A program made the translations under genes and the position numbers. This document shows positions 45,743-56,400 of a stretch of 64,000 nucleotides of DNA, piece by piece (position 1 is the first letter of the stretch; every line of letters starts with the position of its first letter). The DNA comes from Diplosphaera chodatii (Eukaryota; Chlorophyta; Trebouxiophyceae; Prasiolales; Stichococcaceae). The stretch lies in NCBI GenBank assembly GCA_032358165.1, contig JAALGY010000061.1:868001-932000 (forward strand), written 5' to 3'. A model generated the notes under the pieces. The model did no database searches and was not told the DNA's origin. It saw nothing but the letters and a program-made list of their open reading frames with translations.

Positions 45743-46618
45743 TTTTGCCATCGTACCGCCTGGCACGCCGGGCGGCCACGGTCCGGGCCACCATGCCTAG
45801 ATACCACAGCTGTCTGCCCTGCGTTGCTTGCCAGCTTGGCCGCCCGCGGCGCGGTCGCAAATGTCTCCGGAGCAAAGCACGCCTGCGCTCCGGAAGACAA
45901 CGCGCACAAGGGGTCTTACAACTTGGCACCCAACGCTTGCCGGGGTTTACGGTTGATGGCCTACCATCGGACAGCATCATGTGCAATCAGCGCCCGCAAA
46001 GGCCAGCCGGGCCGTCTGGCCGGCCGCGTCCGGCCTCCGTCGTTAGAGCACAAGTGAGCCATCGCGTGGGCTTGCCTCCTGGCTGGCTGCTGGCATGGCC
46101 ACGCTGCTGCTGCGGCTGTCATGATCAGATCAATCGTCGTTATTCCAGCTCTGAAGCTGGCTTGCAGGCCGCCCCTGCAACGCACAGCCTCCTACTGAAG
46201 TTAGCGTCGTCGCTGCACCATAGACCTGGGCCCATCCTGCGGGCTCTGGCAGCTGGCACCCTGCTGTAGCAGCTATCTGCGGGTCAGCGGCTGTTTGTAG
46301 CCCGATAGAGCGCTCGCCCGGCCCTGATGCAGACGTTCAGCCGTGCAACATAGACCCGATGCTGCTGCACCGTCCTTGCAATCGATGTCACTTGCGCCTC
46401 GTATGCATTGAAACCATACCTGAGCTGCCTTCATGCATCGTCTGCTTGCAGCATTACCGTGGCCCAATCGGCATACTGGTCCGGATTCGGCGCTGCAGTC
46501 AAAACCCCATGTGCCGCTGTGGCCGGGATACTTTGTAGTCAACCGGCTTGCACCTGCCACGTCTTCATTTTGCACGGTTCACCACATCCTGGTGACCATG
46601 TAATTTTTGTATCTGCAG
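45743..46618. other. Interval before the PP2C exons; first PP2C exon probably here
   Basis: The first recognisable PP2C exon begins at an acceptor at 46618/46619 in phase 1, so a start exon should lie upstream. A GC-rich open block (about 45760-46053, donor at CACAA|GTGAGC) reads LAPNACRGLRLMAYHRTASC but its phase does not match. I cannot choose the start. No other feature seen. Confidence 0.4.
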
Positions 46619-49600
46619 CCCTGCCAGCAGCGGAGGACCCGCCACCTGCCAGCCTGCGCGCCGAGGTCACGGATTCAGAGGACCAGTCAGAGCAGACGGG
46701 CGTGTGCCACGTGGCACTGAGCGCCACCGGCGAGTCCGGCGCCTCCGCCAGCAGCCTGGCGGACACAGCCGCGCAGGTGCCAGCGCGGCGGCAGCAGCCG
46801 CCCAGCGGCGGCGACCAGCCGGCAGCGGGCGCCACCGGCCGTGACACCGCCCCTGTGGCGGCCGCAGCCGCCCCCGCAGCAGCGCCCACCCCGCAGCCGA
46901 AGCAGCAGAAGGCCCAGCAGCAGCACAGGATGGCTGCCCCGCCGCGCTTCTGCCCGCCGCACGGCGCAAAGGCCATCTGCGGCCGCCGCGCGCGCATGGA
47001 GGATGCCTATACCGCCGTCCCCTTCCTCCTGGAGGTGCGGAAGGCCAAATGCACACAATGTGTCACCTTCTTCATGCAGTGTAGACATGGTCATCCGCAT
47101 CTTGTCAGACCGGCGCATCCTTTCAATTGGGGTGACAGCATCGTATGGTCATGAGATGTCGGCGTGAGACGGAGCCACTGTGACATGCAGGTGCCAATGC
47201 CAGGCGGTGGACTAAGCCTTGAGGAGCTCGTGCCACCACGCATTGCAACACACGTCAAGTCAGCCTCCGGTTCCGAATCCCAAGACTCTGACGGCGAGTC
47301 GTCCGAGGCGACGCCTGCCGCGAGCGAGCCCAGGTGAGTCTCCCCGCTGGGCTGCACATGCCCTGCACATTGCAAGGCCGCCGTTCGAGGCTGTTGCGCA
47401 ACATCCTCACCCAAGCAACATGCAATGCTGCTGTCAGAACCCATGATGCTGAGCATGCGTTGTCATCTGCACAGCTCCACGGCACCGGCAGCCCCCACTG
47501 GCTCGCCGCCTGCGATGGATGCGCTCCACTTCTTTGGTGTGTTTGATGGCCACGGCGGCGCAGAGGCCGCACTGCACTGCGCCCGCACCCTGCATGAACG
47601 CATTGCTGAGGTGGGCACTTGCAGAATGGATGCTGCAAATAGTTGTACCTCCCCAATGACGAGTGTGCTGCTTCCTTGCATCTGGCGTTGTCTTATACCC
47701 AGGAGAGTTCCGTGCTGGGACGGACAGGTACAGATGTACTCTCCCGGCACAATTGAGCGCCTTTGCGACGTGCTGCGCAGGCACTGAACCAGCGGCCCGG
47801 CAGCAACGACCACAGCGGCTCCAGCTTTGCCGCGACCACGGCGGCGGTGCCGGGCGCCGCGGCGACCGCGAGCGCTGCCAGGAAGGCCGCTGAGAAGGCC
47901 GCGAGCGAGGAGGTGTCCAGCGCACCAGGTGCAGAGCTGACCGGCATGCACAATCTGTACTAGCAGCCTAACAGCTTGTATGATGTTCACCATCCGCATT
48001 CAGCATCTGTACACCAGTCTAGATGTCCGCTTCTGATTGGTGTTTCTGCTGACTTTCGTGCCTTTCGTATCTGCAGCTACATCAGACTTTATGGATACAG
48101 ACGTGCTGGACGCGCACCTGGACAGTGTATCTCGCAGCGAGGCGTGCGACGTCAATCACTTTGACAGCGCCTTCACAAATGCGTTCCTGAAGACTGACGA
48201 GGAGTTTGGCAAGGTGCGGTTGCAGTCGATGTGCAGTGGTGTTCCTTGAGGTCACACGTTCAACAACCAGAAATGGAGCTGCATCAAGCATGCCTTGCGT
48301 CAACCAGCAATATGGCACACTGCAACATCCCGTTGCCTGTTGTGTCGCAGGTGGACAACGCAGCGCTGGTGGGCACCACCGCCGTGGTGGCTCTCATCGG
48401 CGACCGGCAGCTGTATGTTGGCAACTGCGGTGCGTCAGTGTGGCGTCTTCCGCACCTTGGTTTGGCAGTGGGAAGGGCAACAAGTCAAGCAGGCGGTGCC
48501 GTCTCGTGAGACACCTTCAAGTTGAAAGCTGACTTGACGGGGGGACCTGCGAGCTGCAGGCGATTCGAGAGCCGTGCTGTGCCGGAGCGGTGTTGCCATC
48601 CCGCTGACGGATGACCACAAGGCGGCGCGCGAGGATGAGACGGTGCGGAATGTGTTGTACACTGGTTGGCGCCACATCGTTTCAAGTTCCTGTCTGCCAT
48701 TAGTAAGCCGCGCTCATACTTTGACATCTGCCCTTGCTGCTATGATCATGCAGCTTAGGCCCCATGCCTTCTTTGCCACGCAGGCGCGTGTGGAGGCAGC
48801 TGGCGGCCAGATTCTGTTCTGGAACGGGGTGCGGGTGATGGGCGTGCTGGCGGTGTCGCGCGCCATTGGCGACCACTGCCTGCGGCCTTTTGTCATTGCG
48901 CAGCCCGAGGTGCGAACTTATCTGCCTAGTTCTGTCACTGCCTGACCAGCTGCATTCGCACTATTGTCGTGCACCTTGGTCGACAGACTGGAGCCAGCAG
49001 CAGTGAAGCATTTGCACAACTGCGAGTCTGCATGTCAGCACTGCAGATGGTTGAGACTGCAGCATGGCATTCATATGCAGGTCACAATCTTGGGCCGCCA
49101 TGATCAGGATGAGCTGCTGCTGCTGGCCTCAGATGGGCTGTGGGATGTGCTGTCCAACCAGGTTCGGGTTTATTGCACCACACATGCTCGCATCACCCCC
49201 CCTCTAGTATGCAGATCGGTGTCGTGCGGCAAGCTTGCATGCCGGCCGCCTGGTGTCTGCCCCTGTGCTAAGCTGCCGCCACACCTGCTGTTCTGCCACG
49301 AACAGGAGGCATGCTCGCTGGCGAAGCGGTGCCTGAGACGCGCGCGGCAGCGGGGTGCAAGCCGCCACAGCGCCGCGCGCATCGCTGCCACGGTGCTGAC
49401 GCGTGCTGCTGTGGACCGTGGCTCACGTGACAATGTCACTGTCGTCGTGGTCGACCTCTCCAGGTGTGTGCTCTGAGAAAGGCGCTCAGCCTTGTCACCG
49501 CAACTTGAAGCCAACCTGTGTTGCCGCTTGCCTTGCGCATCGTGCGCACGGCATTTGCTTGCATGCATTGGTAGTGGCTGGTGGCGCTTTTCTTTCCGTA

Positions 49601-50518
49601 GCGGCTGTGCGTGTAGATTCGGCAGCAGTGATAAGTGGGCTGCTTTTCTGGCATCTATCATGTTCATGCTCACACTTCCCACCGACACTGTCACTGGAAG
49701 CGCACCCACATCAGATCCCAATGCTGTGTCATGGTGCTAGTGTCACACCTGATGCCAACGTGTCTATAGGGAGGAGCTGGATGAGGAGGCGGAGGAGGAG
49801 GGGCATGATGATCGCGCCAGCGCCGAGGGCCCTGCCCACAGCGGCGAAGGCGACAGCAGCGCGGTGCGCCACATAGCCCTTGTGACGGACTGAGGCCGTT
49901 TGCTGCTGCACCCTACACCTGCACATGGAAGTTGTTCTGCCGCCGGCGCCTGGAGCTGAAACGCGATGCACTCTTCTTGTGCTGGATTGTGCTGAATCTA
50001 TCTGCATTCTGGAGGGGCTTCCGCCTGCTGCTTGCATCACGTTTCGGTCTACCACATTCTGGAGGTGATTGCCTTCGCTACGGTCAGGGGATGTGCTGAA
50101 CTGACATTTCCTCTCTTGCGGTGCAGCGCGGCCGGGCCAGCGGAGACAAGGGGCCGGGCCACCGCCGCCACCGCTCGCAGCAGGCCGTCATTGCCGGGCC
50201 GCACAACGAGGACAGCCGCGAGTCCAACAGCAGTGCGTCTCTTCGACTGTGATACATGCGTTGATGGCCACTTGCTGGTCTGCTGAATGTTCGATGTATT
50301 TGAACTTGAGCGTGGCAGCCCAACCCTGTAGTGTGGATACCTGTTTTGGCTACTGTGCTCTCACAAGCCAGATGGCCCTATGCCAGATGACCAGCCAGCA
50401 AACCAGCTGCTGATCTTTGCAATGGGCTTCTCCTGCAGGCGTGAGTGCAGCCCGTGCTGAGGAAAGCCGCAGCCGCCGCAGCCGTTCAGAGCTGCCGAAA
50501 GCACCGTTCGAGGACTGA
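46619..50518 (+). CDS. PP2C-type protein phosphatase, clade A-like (5' end unresolved)
   Basis: Metal-dependent Ser/Thr phosphatase. Motifs in order: an Ala/Pro/Gln-rich N-terminus (46619-46920), [19 protein letters not shown] (about 46970), [18 protein letters not shown] (metal Asp and DGHGG, about 47540), a roughly 90-residue insert, [20 protein letters not shown] (48370), [20 protein letters not shown] (48560), [20 protein letters not shown] then [20 protein letters not shown] (48784), [20 protein letters not shown] (49081) and [15 protein letters not shown] (49420). The tail exon [20 protein letters not shown] has two readings. Read through, it stops at 49891-49893. With an in-phase GTGCGC donor (near 49864) it joins [20 protein letters not shown] and then [17 protein letters not shown], stop 50516-50518. 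I prefer the longer form because both joins are in phase. The Trp in the FWNG segment aligns with the ABI1/HAB1 lock tryptophan of plant clade A phosphatases. Confidence 0.85.
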
Positions 50519-52109
50519 CAGCTGTTACGAAGGCTTAGCGTGCTGCTCATGGCGTGCATTGCTGAGGTACGGGGGCCAGCCTCAGCTTTTAGGTCTGGCA
50601 GCAGCCCTTGAGGGTCGTGTGGGCACGACCGCCATCATACATTGTGCGGCCCGCACAGTTCTGGCGCCCTGGGGAACGCTGCAGTCTTTCTCAGCACACA
50701 TGCACTCCTCTTGTCCGGTGTTCGATTGGGGTAGCAACTGGGCAGCGCCGCGCAGCCGCACCTGTGGCCTTCCCTCCTGGCCAGCGGCGCTAGTGGCTGC
50801 CATTCTGCCGGCGTCCCGTGCTGCTCGGCTGTGTGGGCTACACGATACTTGACCAGCGCACTGCCAGCAACGCTACAAGACACATGCATGTATGTGAGCA
50901 CCCCCTTTCGTATCGCCCGTGTTTTGCTTGCGATGTCGTTGCAAACGTCTATCATGTGGCCACCCTAGATGAAGCGCCTCTTCGGCCACCACGCATGCTT
51001 CATGTAGGCAGGAGCAGGCGCCATGCCTCTCCGGTCAGAAGGCTGCATGTTTATTTCACTACAAAAACTATACTGTCTAAAGTCTGTAAAACTCCAACCT
51101 GAAAAGCATGCGCCTCTCCATGATCACCTTACCATTCCACAGGTGCTGTACATGCACGACTGGTTGGAAACTTGCTTGCATTCAGGTTGCATGCGGAACC
51201 TATCATGCGGTATTGGTCCAGCCACTTTTAGTTTGGCCTCCCCTACAGGGGGGGCCAAACTCATGTGTTCACCCGAACCGAGTTTTGAAGACCAGATTTC
51301 CGGAACGGATTTCAGAGCGCAGCGTCCGTTGAAGATGTTCCCAGCAGCTGTGCACCTCGAATTCTATATTTCTGGCCCAACATAGCTGCCAGACGCGCTG
51401 AGGTATCGCAGACGCGGCGCGGCACGGCATTGTAGGTTAGTGCGCGGTTTATGTCACATTGCCCAAAATAGCGAAGTAAGTTTTTGCCAATGACGGGGGT
51501 GTGGCACTCAAAAGAAGAGCATATCATTGTTGTGGAACGACCGTTCAGCGGCACGGCTGCACCAGGCTTGCCAATCGCGCTGAAACTTCACGGAGATGCT
51601 TGTGGACGTCCGTAATGCAACTTGCAAAGCTTTGGCAGCGTTAAGACACGGGATGGCAAAGTTGCCGAAGTGCTACGATGATGGTGCAATTACGCGCCAG
51701 CGGGGGGAGATTACGATCAACTCCTGCCTAGCGTTTGCCCTTCAGAGCCATCAGGGCCAAACTTGCGTCTCGCTACTGCGAACGCCCATTGTTGGTGATC
51801 CGGACTGCAATTCCGTCGCAATGACTGCTGTATGCAACTGGGACTTACAACCACAATGTTCTACTCGAACCCTAGTTCCTGGTGCAGTCACCAACCACCA
51901 GCATGCAATCGCTGTGACACGTGCCAAGTCGCTGCAATTGCCTACCATACACTACAATGGTCCACACAAGAATATGATGGCGCTGCGAATATTGACCAAC
52001 AGCCCCGAGTGCTCTGACAACCCATCTGACTTCGCACTGAGCTGCAGTCATGGACTACTGCCGCCAGCAGCACTACCAGATAGCAGCAGCTGAGGTGCAG
52101 GGGCGAAGC
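50519..52109. other. Gene-poor convergent interval
   Basis: About 1.6 kb between the PP2C (+) and CBSX (-) 3' ends. It is less GC-rich than the exons around it and has only short, unconvincing frames (for example near 51596-52093). It contains a strong inverted repeat at 51231-51260. It may be long 3' UTRs or a decayed element; I found no recognisable transposase or LTR. Confidence 0.5.
51231..51260. repeat. 13-bp inverted repeat with 4-base loop
   Basis: Arms 51231-51243 and 51248-51260 pair with one G-U type mismatch over 13 bases around a 4-base loop. It is in the gene-poor stretch between the PP2C and CBSX genes. As RNA it would make a stable hairpin. Role unknown. Confidence 0.75.
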
Positions 52110-52823
52110 TCACAGGCCCTGCGCAGCCTTGCGGGTTGCAAGCGCCGCCTTGATGACGTCCCTGCGGGTGAAGATACCCAGCAGCCGGCCAGCTTCGTCC
52201 ACCACCGGAAGCCGGCGGACCTTCTGGTCGAGCAGGATCTTGGCGGCGGCTGCCATGTTGGTTTCGGGCCGGACCACCAGCGGCTCCGCTGTCATGACAT
52301 CGGCGACGGTCTTGCCGGAGTTCTTAGATATGAGGCGCTGCACCGCGCGGAAGGTGTTCCACTCCATGGACAGCTCCGGGAAGATGCCTGTGCCCTCCCG
52401 TGCCTGCTCCGCAATGCCCTCCAAGCTGAGCAGATCGTAGTCCGACACGACGCCGACAACGCAGCCGTCATCGTCCAGCACCGGCATGCCCGTGACCGCG
52501 TTGCTGACCAGCAGCTCCAAGGCTTGGTCAACAGTGGTGTCAGGGTGAACACAGTGTATCGTGCCGCGAGTCATGACATCCTCCACAGTCTCCGTCTTTA
52601 GGTGGCTCGGCACAGGAGCCTCGACGCTGGCAAAGGCAATGGGCCTCGCCGCTGCGACCGAGGCACGGCTCCGCGCCTGGCTGATCTGCCTGTAGCTGTG
52701 CTGGAGCGCCGCTGGCAGCTGCGGCCTGCTGCTGGCCTGTGACTGCCAGGGGTGCGGCGCGTGGCCCTGCCGCGAGCCCGTGACTGCGCCCACCCCATGC
52801 GCTGCGGCTGCGACGGGCGCCAT
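52110..52823 (-). CDS. Tandem CBS-domain protein (CBSX-like, probably plastid)
   Basis: Intronless, 237 residues, start 52823. The N-terminal 70 residues (MAPVAAAAHGVGAVTGSRQG then SRASVAAARPIAFASVEAP) look like a chloroplast transit peptide. Two CBS domains follow: VEDVMTRGTIHCVHPDTTVD to GMPVLDDDGCVVGVVSDYDL, and TVADVMTAEPLVVRPETNM to RRLPVVDEAGRLLGIFTRRD. They flank a segment EGTGIFPELSMEWNTFRAVQ, as in Arabidopsis CBSX1/CBSX2, which bind adenosine nucleotides and modulate plastid thioredoxins. The similarity in order and spacing makes the CBSX assignment likely; binding partners are inference. The gene is convergent with PP2C and divergent from MON1. Being single-exon among multi-exon neighbours is notable. 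Confidence 0.88.
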   Translation of the reverse strand: MAPVAAAAHGVGAVTGSRQGHAPHPWQSQASSRPQLPAALQHSYRQISQARSRASVAAARPIAFASVEAPVPSHLKTETVEDVMTRGTIHCVHPDTTVDQALELLVSNAVTGMPVLDDDGCVVGVVSDYDLLSLEGIAEQAREGTGIFPELSMEWNTFRAVQRLISKNSGKTVADVMTAEPLVVRPETNMAAAAKILLDQKVRRLPVVDEAGRLLGIFTRRDVIKAALATRKAAQGL

Positions 52824-53483
52824 TGCTGCTGTGAGCCTGAGACTGGTACAATAACACCAGACGCGCTTCGTTATCTCACAACAAGCGCTGACGACGTGAC
52901 CGGCGGTAGTGAGCGGGCAGGTTTTGGGCGCGGACCAAACCAATTGCGCAGTCGACTGATATCGCTTGCAGGATGTCAAGCTAATTCACGTGACAGGGTT
53001 GGCAAACTTCAGCTAGCAGCATTTGACGGAGTCGCAGTGTGGACACGCATTTGCCATATGCGATTACGTCATGAGCAGGTTACAAGCAAGCTCAGTTCGT
53101 GCTGTGGGCAGGCCATGATCGCCTGGACGCCTGCTCACTCTTTGGCCCGGTCATGGCGCAGGCTGATAGAAGAGTCATCTCCTGCACCAAGTCACACGTG
53201 ACAACCCCTGCTGGTCGCTCTAGACAGATCACAGCCTGCTGACGGTGCGGTGCGCGCTACCTATGTTGTGATGCTCTGCTGGTCTTATCGCCCATGCAGA
53301 GAAACATGCTGACACACACGCTACATAACATCATCAGATATTTCAATGGTTTCATGTCACCTGATTGCGGAGATGGTCTTGCTCTGCAGCCGTGCCGGGG
53401 TGCCGCATAGCCACATGGCGTCAGCGGCCAAGAACATCAACATCCAGCCCGCGGACGGGAGATGAGGCAGCTGATGAGCAGCC
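52824..53483. other. Divergent intergenic region (CBSX / MON1)
   Basis: Spacer of about 660 bases between divergent starts at 52823 (-) and 53484 (+). It should hold both promoters. No specific motif identified by eye. Confidence 0.5.
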
Positions 53484-56400
53484 ATGGTGGACGAAGCAGA
53501 TGTACAGCGTGGTCGCGATCCCATCTCGCAGCAAGTAGTGTCTGAACCGCCTATAGGGCATGATGTCAACGGACATCCTGCTGCAGATGCGTGTGCACAT
53601 GCGGGTGCCGTCAGCAGTGACGGCATGCACCTCGAGTCGACGGGCGAGCCTGCCAGTCAGCAAGCCTCGCCATTTGCAGCTGCAGCCGCGACGGCAGCAT
53701 ACGACTCACGGCAGCCTGCTGCCGCGGACGACACCATGGTGGTGCGGCATCTCCCGCTGGTCGCCGTCTCAAGAACGGTGACTACGGGCCTCGAATCTGG
53801 CGGCTCACCGGCCACAGACACCACCATCCAGGCGGGGGCCGCGGCATCGTTGCAGCTTGGGCAGCACACAAGTGCAGAGGGCAGCGGGTTCATCACATCG
53901 GCGCGTCAGGCCGTCCACAGCGGCCCCACGGGTCCAGGCGCAGTCACGCCGGCAACCTCGCTGTCGACGGGCCTGGGCAGCAACCCGTCAGTGCGCTCGG
54001 ACCAGACGCTGCCGCCGGCGCCCTCTGGGGAGCTCGCTGCGGTCTTCGCCGCGGCCGACCGCGCCTTCAAGCACAACTCCAGCTCAGGCGACCCAGCGCC
54101 CACTCCGCGTATGCCGGCGTCAGACACATTGGGGGTGGCCAGGTCAGCATCGGCACCTGGCGATGCTGGCAAAGGTGACACCAAAGCTGGCATACTGTTC
54201 CGTAAAGGTGTCCTGGCACAGCTTCGATGAGCTGAACCTGGGCCTGGTTGCAAAACTACTTGCTACATCGCACAGGTCTGCACTTTATAGGAGCAGAGCG
54301 CCCTGCCAATGCATGTCGTAATCATTTCCGCACTTACGTTTGTTTTCTGTTGCCGCAGCAATGTCTGCTGGGATGTACTTCGGGGCCACCCCCGGGACAT
54401 CCATCTCCACCGGCCTGCCGGACGGCGTGTCCGTGGCCACAGACGAGACGCTGACCAACATCGCCGTCGGCGATGCCGGCGGCCGCGACAGGCAGCAGGC
54501 GGGCCACCTGCCGCCGTCCCCCTCCGCCTCCGCGGCAGCCGTGCAGCGGATGCGGCAGCTGCGCCGCAACTCCTCCTCCGGCCGCCGCACCGGCACCAGC
54601 GACTACCTGTCCAGCCTGTCGCGTGTCAGCCCGGTGCCCAGCTCGCCGCCCGCCGCCCACGGCGACGACACCCAGCCGCCCGCAGAGCCCGGCAATGCTC
54701 AGGACGCAATGCCGCTTTCAGGCCAAGACCCTCCGTCTGCGACGCCCTGCAGCGAGAGTCAAGACCCGGTGCCAGAGCGCAACGGCCTGGCCAGAGGCAG
54801 CCCGCGCCACGCTGAGCATGGCATCACGACGATCCACGAGCAGGGGTCTGGGGGGTCCAGCAGCGGTGTGGGAGCCAGCCACTCCTACCATCAGGGGTCA
54901 GACGCTGTGGCCAGCCAACCTGCACCTCAGGGAGGACCCACCAGCCACAACAACTCAGCAGGCGGAGGGTCGGCGGTGGCATATGCAGCATCGGATGCAC
55001 CTCCGGACGGCAGCAGCCGTGGCAGCGAGCTCGCGGGCGGCGGTAGCGCGAGCGGCGACAGCAGCGGCGGCAGCAGCGTGACCAGCCCCTTTGTGCCGAC
55101 GGCCGCGCAGCTGGCCTCGATGCCCAAGCAGCGGCGGGACGCGATACAGGGCAGGCGGCATCACACGGGTGCAGGGCCCAAGCGCTCGCCCGGCCCCGGT
55201 GCAGCGGTTGCACCAACGACAGCAGCACAGCCCGCGCGCTCGTCAGGAGCCGACAGTGACTCGGCTGCGTGCACGCCGCCAGATCTAGACACAGCAGCAG
55301 ACGGCGACGGCAGCTCGGAGGGGTCAGTGTCGCCGCCGCCACACCAGCCGGGCTCAGCAGGGCACGACACCGACGAGTATCCCGACCTGGATGATGCCCT
55401 GGGTGCTGACGAGCCCCTGCTGTCAGATGACGCAGCGCCCTACGAGGTGAATTTTGCTGATTTTGCATGCAACATGCTGGAGGTACTGATGAGCACCCCT
55501 TCTCTTGATGCCTTTTAGGGCCTGCATTTGATGTGCCTAGATGCACATAGCACTCCTGCAACAGTAACTTGTGGCTGATGCTGTCGTTTGCAGGACGCTG
55601 CGTCACCCACAGACACTCGGCGTGACAGCGTCACCAGCAGCAGCCCAGCCAGCACTGCGGGGCAGGAGGCACGCGTGCCGTCGATTGGCTCGGTAATCGC
55701 CAGCCTGTCCATTGGCAGCGGCAGCGGAGCCACCGTTGTGAGGCAGCTGGCATCGCTAAGGGAGCAGCACGCTGCGTCGGCAGGCAGGCCGGGTGTTCCC
55801 AGTGCAGCAGCCACTGGGCATGCCAGCGTTCAACAACCAGGCCGGGATCTGACAGACCTGCATCATGCGAGCGAAGGTGCATCGCCTGTGCAGCATGGCT
55901 CAGAGGCAGCGTCACTCATCCAGCGGCAGCTCGCGCAGCTGCAGTTGGACGGCGGCGGCGGCGGCGAGGCCCACCCGGGACAACCCCCCCAGCAGGCGCC
56001 TCAGCAGTGGGCCAGCCAGCAGCCCGACGAGGGCCGCTTTCCTGCAGGCGCTGAAGATGCTGAGCCCGCATCGTTACATCCGGTGCAGCCAGAGGGCAAG
56101 CGGCTGCGGCGTGCCGCGTCCATGGCGCCGGGCGCGCCGCCATCGCCGGGCCGGCCGGCGGCCAAGAAGCAGCTGCGGGTGCAGCCGGCTGCACCGCTGC
56201 CACGACAATTCGCTGCATCCGCAGCGTCGGCCGCACAACCAGCGAAGCAGCCAGACCATGCGCAGCTCGCAGCGGGGGCGCCTAGTCCTGATGGCGCAGC
56301 TGCCGTGCCACCACCTCAGGGCAACAGCGGAAGCACATTAGCCCAGGGCTTTACCAGCCCTGACAGATCCTCCCAGCAGGAACAGCCGCACTTCACGCTG

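Noticed and set aside
50519..52109. Transposon in the gene-poor interval
   Set aside because: A hairpin is present, but there is no transposase or reverse transcriptase frame, terminal repeats or target-site duplication that I could recognise.
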